A DNA stretch of 5,510 nucleotides, from the NCBI GenBank assembly GCA_003477185.1, contig DMTJ01000261.1, forward strand, positions 1 to 5,510. Direction: 5' to 3'. Positions 1-4,585 of this stretch are shown piece by piece (the first letter of the stretch is position 1; each line of letters starts with the position of its first letter). Source of the DNA: Lentisphaeria bacterium. GTDB taxonomy: Bacteria > Verrucomicrobiota > Lentisphaeria > JABSQK01 > UBA12247. Made by a program: the position numbers and the translations under genes. A model generated the notes under the pieces. That model was not told where the DNA came from and ran no database searches. It saw only the letters and a program-made list of their open reading frames with translations.

Positions 1-100
1 TACGTCAAGGATGCTTGAGGAACGTCAGTCTGCGGCGTAAATAATCATGCCATCGCACAGGGGCTTTCGCGGATTCATTTTCATCCCGATCGCCGGTGAG

Positions 101-427
101 CTACGGCGCGGCATCGCAGTTCGTTCCGTCAGCGTCTGGTTCCGATCTGGTAAGCCCGTCTGGGCCCTTCGTGCTGCCAGTCTTCTGGACCGCTATCCCA
201 ACTAACTGTTGCTTGCCCTTTCTGGAAAGCTGGACTTGGGGAAGGCTGGGATCGTGGAGCCGCCCCAGGTATCCGAGCTGGATCGCGATGGCGATCTCCA
301 CAGCACCAATCGTTCGCAGCAATGATTGGCCTCGCGTCTCGCTTTGTGCTGCCCAAATGCCGAAAGTGATTGGGGCTAATGCGAGCAAGGAAAAAGTTTC
401 CCTGTGGGGGTGCAGATGTAGCAACAA
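101..427 (-). CDS. Doubtful small ORF or gene remnant, hydrophobic N-terminal half
   Basis: This leftward frame of 108 codons begins at a TTG and ends at a TAG. I do not recognise the product. Residues 12-50 are fairly hydrophobic, with stretches such as LLALAPITFGIWAA and IGAVEIAIAIQLGYLG that could form one or two membrane segments; the C-terminal half is polar and low in order-forming residues. The frame stays open upstream only to a stop at 458-460, and I see no ATG or clear ribosome binding site. An overlapping rightward frame (96-452, 118 codons) uses the same wobble positions, so codon periodicity cannot decide the strand. It could be the eroded end of a membrane protein gene or chance. 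Confidence 0.15.
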   Translation of the reverse strand: MLLHLHPHRETFSLLALAPITFGIWAAQSETRGQSLLRTIGAVEIAIAIQLGYLGRLHDPSLPQVQLSRKGKQQLVGIAVQKTGSTKGPDGLTRSEPDADGTNCDAAP

Positions 428-474
428 TGGCGCATCCCCAGCAACATCATAAGTGTCCTAAGAATCCAAGTTCG

Positions 475-489
475 GAACACAGAGTGTTC
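475..489. promoter_or_regulatory. 15-base dyad GAACAC-AGA-GTGTTC, possible operator
   Basis: Perfect 6-base inverted repeat with a 3-base spacer. A -10-like TACAAT lies 10 bases downstream (500-505), without a good -35 box. The size and symmetry suit a dimeric repressor site, but I cannot assign a regulator, and no gene starts directly downstream. Confidence 0.35.
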
Positions 490-623
490 GAGCCTGCGTT
501 ACAATACGCGTTAGCTCACTGCTCGGCGAATCCATGTTAGTGCCGGTGGGAAATGTGGCTTCTGAATGCTGACTTCGCAATCTAGTGACGGACTGGTCGC
601 AGAAGAGTTCGATCGCAAAAGCA

Positions 624-736
624 GACCGACCTTACCGTATCCTTTTTTTTTGAGTGTCTGACTGTTGCGATTGATGGTCCGACCGACCTGTCGGAATGAT
701 TCTGTGCCAATCGCCTGTCGGCATTGACGAACAGGC
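624..736. repeat. Cluster of short direct and inverted repeats upstream of the ATPase gene
   Basis: GACCGACCT occurs at 624-632 and again at 681-689, a shift of 57 bases. CCTGTCGG occurs at 687-694 and 714-721, a shift of 27 bases. The second GACCGACCT overlaps two small dyads: GGTC-C-GACC (676-684) and CCGAC-CT-GTCGG (683-694). A further 6-base inverted repeat, GCCTGT (713-718) with ACAGGC (731-736), brackets a -35-like TTGACG. Repeated half-sites next to a likely promoter suggest binding of a regulator; this is inference from layout only. Confidence 0.45.
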
Positions 737-751
737 TAGCTCCGTTAGGTT
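724..751 (+). promoter_or_regulatory. Possible sigma70-type promoter of the ATPase gene
   Basis: A -35-like TTGACG (724-729, five of six consensus bases) is followed after 16 bases by a weak -10-like TAGGTT (746-751, three of six). A start near 758 would give a leader of about 55 bases before the ATG at 812. The -35 lies inside the loop of the 713-736 inverted repeat, so a protein bound there would compete with RNA polymerase. The weak -10 keeps confidence low. Confidence 0.3.
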
Positions 752-811
752 TCGGCTGGGACTTTCGCTTAGAGGCGGAACACAAAGACACGTGCTGACA
801 GTGGGCCGAGC

Positions 812-3043
812 ATGGAATTCAATTCAATTCAGGATCAAATCAACAGCGCCGAGCGCTTTGAGGAGATCATTTTTGATCTTGAGGAAGAGATCAAGGGGCT
901 GCTTTGCGCCGAGCGCTTGACCTTCTATAAGCGCGACTCCAACGGGACCGAGATCGTGTCTTGGTATGGGGCCGACCTGGAAGAAGAGATTAGGCTGCCG
1001 CTTTCGCCCACATCGATCGCCGGATATGTGGCCATGAGTAAGCGCTCCGTAAAGATCGATGACGTGTACGATCCAGAGGAACTGGCGGCCGTTCATCCTA
1101 AGCTGCGCTTCGACTACAGCTACGATCAGGAATCAGGCTACGTGACCCGGGCCATGCTGGTAGTGCCTATTGCCCACAAGGACACTCTCCTGGGCGTGAT
1201 GCAGGTGATCAATCACATCGGCATCGAGAGCTTTAGCGCCGAGGACATCAGCCACGCTGAATCCGTGGCAGACCTGATCGCCCAGCGCTTTCGTTATGAA
1301 TTCAAGGCCACAGTTGGCCCCTATGATTATCTGCTGAAAAACAAGAAGCTCACGCTTGATCAGCTCGAGGAAATGGAGCAGCTTGCCGTCGAACGTGACC
1401 TCTCAATCTCCTCGCTTTTGCAGACGGAGTGTGCCATCACTCATGATGAAATAGGCCAGTCATTCGAGCAGTACTACCAGGTGCCGTTCTTCAAGTACAA
1501 TCCCGACTTGGAGCTAGATACCGCGATCCTTGACCAGCTGAACAAGGGCTATCTAGCGCAGAACTTCTGGCTGCCGCTGGCCTACAGTCAGGACAAGGCG
1601 ATCGTACTCATTGACGATCCCAACGATGCCGAGCGCATCATGGAGATCCAAAACGTTCTTACAGCCCAGAGCTATGAGTTTCTAGTCGGCACGCAGGATG
1701 ACATCCTGCGCTTTCTCGGCTTCATCGAGGAACCGATCATTTCCGAGCCGGAAATGGACCTCGATGACCTGATCGCCAAGCTGGAGAGTAAGGCCCAGGA
1801 GGCGCTGGATGGTGATCAGGATGTGGTCAGCATCGACCAGACCAATCCCGAAGAGGGCGTGGTCGTGCAACTGGTGAACCGTATCATCTACGACGCCGTG
1901 GCCATGAACGCATCCGATATTCACGTGGAGCCCAGCAAAGGCCGGCTGTCTGGCACCGTGCACATGCGCGTGGACGGCGTCTGTCGCGTAGTTCTTGAGG
2001 TCCCCAACCGCCACGTGCGCGCGGTAGTCAGCCGCATTAAGGTTCTCTCCCGTTTGGACATCGCCGAGCGTCGCAAACCGCAGGATGGCAAGCTTGCCGT
2101 CCGCATGGGGGGACGTCCACTTGAGCTACGAATTGCCACATTGCCGACCATCTGTGGCGAGAGTGTGGTCATGCGTATTCTCGCGCAGGGAGACGCGCTT
2201 CCCTACGACAAACTTGGCTTTTCGAAGCGTAACTATGAGATGATCGATACCTCGCTGGCGCACCCACACGGGCTTGTGCTTGTGGTGGGGCCAACCGGGT
2301 CAGGAAAGACCACCACCTTGCACGGGTTGCTCGGCTATTTGAACACGCCAGAACGCAAGATTCTTACGGCCGAGGATCCGGTGGAAATCACGCAGCCCGG
2401 CATGAGCCAGGTGCAGGTGCAGCCCAAGATTGGCTACACATTTGCCATTGCGCTGCGCGCATTCCTGCGTTGTGACCCGGACATCATCCTCATCGGTGAG
2501 ATGCGTGATCATGAGACCGCCAGCATGGGCGTAGAAGCCTCCCTGACCGGCCATCTGGTGTTCTCCACATTGCATACGAACTCTGCACCCGAGACCGTCG
2601 TGCGTCTGCTTGACATGGGGCTAGACCCGCTGAACTTTGCTGACGCTCTGGTCTGCGTGGTTGCCCAGCGGCTGATGCGGACCCTGTGCAAAAACTGCAA
2701 GGAAGAGTACACACCCACGCAGGACGAGTTCGACCGGCTTGCGAACCTCTACGGTCTCGAATACTACCCCGAGTTGAACATTGACCTGACCAAGCTGAAG
2801 CTGATGCGGGCTGTGGGCTGCGAGGAGTGTGGGACGACTGGCTACCGTGGGCGTTGTGGCGTGCATGAAGTGCTGGTTAATTCCAAGGAACTTAGCGCGT
2901 TGATTGCCGCCAACACTCCTGCAAAGATTATTCGCGAGTTGGCCGTGAAAGAGGGGATGCGAACCGTCCAACAGGACGGTGTGATCAAAGTCTTCGAAGG
3001 GCTCTCCTCTCTCGACCAACTGCGGAAAGTCTGCGGGGATTAA
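812..3043 (+). CDS. GAF-domain GspE/PilB-family assembly ATPase
   Basis: A cytoplasmic, probably hexameric ATPase of the type II secretion/type IV pilus superfamily, which powers assembly of a pilus or pseudopilus at the inner membrane. At 743 residues it is longer than usual (about 500-570) because a GAF sensor domain occupies roughly residues 12-165. Residues about 173-305 resemble the GspE/MshE N-terminal domain. The ATPase core follows: SDIHVEP (368-374), Walker A GPTGSGKT (493-500), Asp box AEDPVE (520-525), Walker B with GEMRD (562-566, usually GEIRD), and His box TGHLVFSTLHTN (579-590). The zinc tetracysteine is complete: C626, C629, C670, C673. No signal peptide or membrane segment is seen. 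The ATG at 812 is the first start after an in-frame TAG at 770-772; its ribosome binding site is weak. A glycosyltransferase gene follows 55 bases on. The family call is secure; the machine it drives is unknown. It is not called gspE or pilB because no partner genes are visible. Confidence 0.95.
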   Translation: MEFNSIQDQINSAERFEEIIFDLEEEIKGLLCAERLTFYKRDSNGTEIVSWYGADLEEEIRLPLSPTSIAGYVAMSKRSVKIDDVYDPEELAAVHPKLRFDYSYDQESGYVTRAMLVVPIAHKDTLLGVMQVINHIGIESFSAEDISHAESVADLIAQRFRYEFKATVGPYDYLLKNKKLTLDQLEEMEQLAVERDLSISSLLQTECAITHDEIGQSFEQYYQVPFFKYNPDLELDTAILDQLNKGYLAQNFWLPLAYSQDKAIVLIDDPNDAERIMEIQNVLTAQSYEFLVGTQDDILRFLGFIEEPIISEPEMDLDDLIAKLESKAQEALDGDQDVVSIDQTNPEEGVVVQLVNRIIYDAVAMNASDIHVEPSKGRLSGTVHMRVDGVCRVVLEVPNRHVRAVVSRIKVLSRLDIAERRKPQDGKLAVRMGGRPLELRIATLPTICGESVVMRILAQGDALPYDKLGFSKRNYEMIDTSLAHPHGLVLVVGPTGSGKTTTLHGLLGYLNTPERKILTAEDPVEITQPGMSQVQVQPKIGYTFAIALRAFLRCDPDIILIGEMRDHETASMGVEASLTGHLVFSTLHTNSAPETVVRLLDMGLDPLNFADALVCVVAQRLMRTLCKNCKEEYTPTQDEFDRLANLYGLEYYPELNIDLTKLKLMRAVGCEECGTTGYRGRCGVHEVLVNSKELSALIAANTPAKIIRELAVKEGMRTVQQDGVIKVFEGLSSLDQLRKVCGD
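816..830 (+). repeat. Three tandem copies of AATTC at the start of the ATPase gene
   Basis: The second to seventh codons (Glu-Phe-Asn-Ser-Ile-Gln) lie on three perfect copies of a 5-base unit. Because the unit is not a multiple of three, gain or loss of one copy would shift the frame right after the start codon. Three copies is few for slippage, so the role is uncertain. Confidence 0.6.
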
Positions 3044-3056
3044 CGGAGTTGCAGGT

Positions 3057-3089
3057 GCTGTATCCGCCGGATTCAGTCGGCAATACAGC
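3057..3089 (+). other. Hairpin between the ATPase and glycosyltransferase genes
   Basis: GCTGTAT (3057-3063) pairs perfectly with ATACAGC (3083-3089). Inside the 19-base loop, CCG (3067-3069) can pair with CGG (3078-3080). The structure ends nine bases before the ATG at 3099, covering where a ribosome binding site would lie, and no strong Shine-Dalgarno sequence is visible there. No T run follows, so it is not a terminator. It may limit translation of the second gene or mark an RNA processing site. Confidence 0.45.
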
Positions 3090-3098
3090 GGCTAGCTG

Positions 3099-4184
3099 AT
3101 GCGTATCCTGCACGTAGTCGAGGCAACTGGCGGGGGCGTCAGGCGACACCTTCAACTGGTCCTGCCCGGCCTCCGAGCACGGGGGCACGAAGTCGCGCTG
3201 GCCTACTCCCTGCGGCGCGCAGATCCCGGTTTTAGCCAGGACTTGGCCCAGTTCGAAGCCGCTGGCATCGTCCTGAGGGAGATTCCGATGCGACGCCTGC
3301 CGGCTCCCGCAGATCGTGCCGCCGCGCGGAAGGTTGCGGAGTTCGCAACGGACTTTGGGGCAGAGATCATGCATTGCCATGGGACCAAGGCCGGGATTCT
3401 GGGGCGCATGCAACGGCGCATCCGACCCGTGGTCTACAGCCCGCACGCATTCCTCTTTCAAGGAGCGACCGGCTTCAAGCGCATCCTGCTGTTGATGCTG
3501 GAGAACATGTTCGTGCGCCAGACGGCCGCGCTCATCTGCGTATCCGAGGCCGAGGAGCAAGTGGCCAGAGCTGCTGACCTGCGATTTGCGAAGGTCGCAA
3601 TCGCCCGCAACGGTGTGCCAATCACGTCGCCTGCCAATCCGGCAGGTTTTGCGGAGTTCGCAATCGGCTGCGCCGCGCGGCTGGCCCCGCAGAAGGGGAT
3701 CGACGTGCTGATTCGGGCGCTGGGCCAGGTGCCAGGCGCGAGGCTGACGCTGTGGGGGGATGGGCCGCTGCTGGCAGAGCTCCAGGCCTTGGCCGTAGCC
3801 GAAGGCGTCGCGGACCGTGTCGACTTTGCGGGGTTCGCAGAGGATGCTCGCGAGCAGGTGAAGAACATGGACCTTGGCGTGCTCCCCTCGCGGTTCGAGG
3901 GGCTGTCGTATCAGCTGCTGGAAATGTTGGAAGCTGGCCTTCCAGTTGTCGCCAGCGACGTCCCCGGAAATCGCCTGCCCGCGATTGACGCCGGGCTGAC
4001 GCTGGTGCTGCCCGACGATGCGGTCGCCCTGGCAGCTGCGTTGCGCCACCAGCAGGCACTGACCCCGGCCGAGCGCAGCGCCTGCGGCGCGCAGGCCAGA
4101 GCTGGCATTCACGAGCACTATTCTCTGGAGTCCCAGCTCGCAGCACTCGAGACCGCTTATCGAGACGTAATGCGCATGAAGTGA
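3099..4184 (+). CDS. GT4-family (GT-B fold) glycosyltransferase
   Basis: A complete 361-residue retaining glycosyltransferase that probably moves a sugar from a nucleotide-sugar donor to a lipid-linked or growing glycan on the cytoplasmic side of the inner membrane. The N-terminal half has the acceptor-domain glycine loop GGGVRRHL (11-18), HCHGTKAGI (92-100) and SPHAF (114-118). The C-terminal donor domain has ARNGV (169-173), ARLAPQKGIDVLI (193-205), GDGP (220-223) and the GT4 E-x7-E pair, E267 and E275, in SRFEGLSYQLLEMLEAGLPV. Length is typical and no frameshift is seen. The start at 3099 fits the family opening MRILHVVEATGGG. The gene follows the ATPase by 55 bases and likely shares its transcript. 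Sampled 60-base rows are 70-77% GC, well above sampled rows of the ATPase gene (43-60%), which hints at a separate origin. Donor and acceptor cannot be read from sequence alone; exopolysaccharide, O-antigen or protein glycan synthesis all fit. Confidence 0.93.
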   Translation: MRILHVVEATGGGVRRHLQLVLPGLRARGHEVALAYSLRRADPGFSQDLAQFEAAGIVLREIPMRRLPAPADRAAARKVAEFATDFGAEIMHCHGTKAGILGRMQRRIRPVVYSPHAFLFQGATGFKRILLLMLENMFVRQTAALICVSEAEEQVARAADLRFAKVAIARNGVPITSPANPAGFAEFAIGCAARLAPQKGIDVLIRALGQVPGARLTLWGDGPLLAELQALAVAEGVADRVDFAGFAEDAREQVKNMDLGVLPSRFEGLSYQLLEMLEAGLPVVASDVPGNRLPAIDAGLTLVLPDDAVALAAALRHQQALTPAERSACGAQARAGIHEHYSLESQLAALETAYRDVMRMK

Positions 4185-4230
4185 GATGGGGCCGGGGTTG
4201 TGGCTCTAGCAGCCCGTGGATAAACTCCCG

Positions 4231-4248
4231 TCGTCGCGAGAACGACGA
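4231..4248 (+). other. Small hairpin TCGTCG/CGACGA after the glycosyltransferase
   Basis: Perfect 6-base stem (4231-4236 with 4243-4248) and a 6-base loop, starting 47 bases after the glycosyltransferase stop codon. No T run follows, so it is not an intrinsic terminator; it could stabilise the 3' end of the message. Confidence 0.35.
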
Positions 4249-4254
4249 ATTCCG

Positions 4255-4270
4255 AGGCGATTTGTCGCCT
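4255..4270 (+). other. Small hairpin AGGCGA/TCGCCT
   Basis: Perfect 6-base stem (4255-4260 with 4265-4270) closing a four-base loop TTTG, seven bases after the previous hairpin. It lacks a T run. Together the two make a tandem stem-loop pair in the trailer of the glycosyltransferase message. Confidence 0.4.
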
Positions 4271-4395
4271 AAATACGCAAAACTGTAGCCACGCTGAACG
4301 TGTGCCCAGCAGACGTCAGGTTGTCCTCGGCTGCCAGTGATGTCGAAACCGAGCGCAGGTATTCACTGCCACAGTTGGGCCAGCCATACGAAAGA

Positions 4396-4447
4396 ATCGG
4401 CTCGAGTCGATTTCCAGCGACGACAGTCCTCTCGAGCCGATCTTTTT
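4396..4447 (+). terminator. Rho-independent terminator
   Basis: ATCGGCTCGAG (4396-4406) pairs perfectly with CTCGAGCCGAT (4431-4441), an 11-base stem with seven G-C pairs, followed by C and five T (4443-4447). The A-rich bases 4391-4394 can extend the stem into the T run after one mismatch. The 24-base loop is longer than usual. It lies about 210 bases past the glycosyltransferase stop and would end the ATPase-glycosyltransferase transcript before the oxidoreductase promoter. Confidence 0.75.
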
Positions 4448-4482
4448 ACTCTTTCCGCTGATTCTATGCAGGTCGAAAGGGC

Positions 4483-4488
4483 TAAAAT
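4483..4488 (+). promoter_or_regulatory. Possible -10 box of the oxidoreductase promoter
   Basis: TAAAAT matches the sigma70 -10 consensus at five of six bases. No good -35 box is seen at 16-18 bases upstream (TGATTC at 4459-4464 is poor), so an activator or another sigma factor may be needed. Transcription would start near 4495, just before the dyad at 4498-4513, giving a leader of about 90 bases. Confidence 0.35.
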
Positions 4489-4497
4489 CACCAACTT

Positions 4498-4513
4498 GTA
4501 ACTAAATAGTTAC
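4498..4513. promoter_or_regulatory. 16-base perfect dyad GTAACTA-AA-TAGTTAC, probable operator
   Basis: Seven-base arms match perfectly around a two-base centre. The site lies 10 bases after the possible -10 box and 73 bases before the oxidoreductase start, where a bound repressor would block initiation or early elongation. The A/T-rich arms differ from the GC-rich surroundings. The regulator is not in the window and I cannot assign its family. Confidence 0.55.
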
Positions 4514-4574
4514 CTGTGGCTTGGCTTCGCCGCTTTTAGGTGCAATGGTACCGCAACCGATCATCCGAAAGAGC

Positions 4575-4580
4575 GAGGGA
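4575..4580 (+). promoter_or_regulatory. Ribosome binding site GAGGGA of the oxidoreductase gene
   Basis: A purine-rich Shine-Dalgarno sequence ends five bases before the ATG at 4586. It is the clearest ribosome binding site of the three genes, and it fixes this start, since there is no other ATG or GTG in frame back to the TAA at 4499-4501. Confidence 0.7.
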
Positions 4581-4585
4581 AGAAC

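Larger units (their letters stand above)
1..811. other. Gene-poor upstream region
   Basis: No convincing gene is visible in these 811 bases. Open frames on both strands are short (about 120 codons or fewer), overlap one another and show no recognisable domain. The first 40-odd bases could hold the last codons of a rightward gene that starts outside the window (three frames stop at 16-18, 38-40 and 42-44), but nothing distinguishes one. On the minus strand a short frame of about 56 codons ends at 25-27 with the C-terminus MIIYAAD, also unrecognised. The right half contains dyads, repeats, a run of nine T at 643-651 and a possible promoter for the downstream ATPase gene. The region may be a long regulatory spacer or a decayed gene. 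Confidence 0.6.
4185..4585. other. 401-base intergenic region
   Basis: No gene is visible on either strand. It contains, in order, two small hairpins, a rho-independent terminator, a -10-like box, a 16-base dyad and the ribosome binding site of the oxidoreductase gene, each listed separately. The stretch 4271-4395 shows nothing convincing beyond weak 5-base inverted matches. Confidence 0.75.

Noticed and set aside
1..26. Direct repeat ACGTCA at 2-7 and 21-26
   Set aside because: Six bases only, with no insertion sequence, integrase or inverted ends nearby to suggest a target-site duplication.
91..108. Hairpin CGCCG/CGGCG near the end of the minus-strand open frame
   Set aside because: Only a 5-base stem with an 8-base loop and no T run on either strand, so it is not a supported terminator.
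96..452. 118-codon open frame on the plus strand in the upstream region
   Set aside because: No recognisable domain, an excess of Ser, Pro and Trp, no clear ribosome binding site, and an overlapping minus-strand frame that is at least as protein-like.
693..711. Possible sigma54 promoter on the minus strand (TGGCAC)
   Set aside because: The TGGCAC half is present but no TTGC follows at the required five-base spacing.
1682..2014. 110-codon minus-strand frame within the ATPase gene
   Set aside because: Antisense shadow of the conserved ATPase core, rich in His and Asp without domain similarity.
2985..4118. 377-codon open frame on the minus strand opposite the glycosyltransferase
   Set aside because: It lies antisense to a gene with clear GT4 motifs, its product is rich in Arg, Gln, His and Gly without a recognisable domain, and high GC on the coding strand readily leaves such frames open.
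4216..4223. GTGGATAA, a DnaA-box match on the minus strand (TTATCCAC)
   Set aside because: A single copy, with no cluster, A/T-rich unwinding segment or replication gene nearby; one near-match in 5.5 kb is expected by chance.
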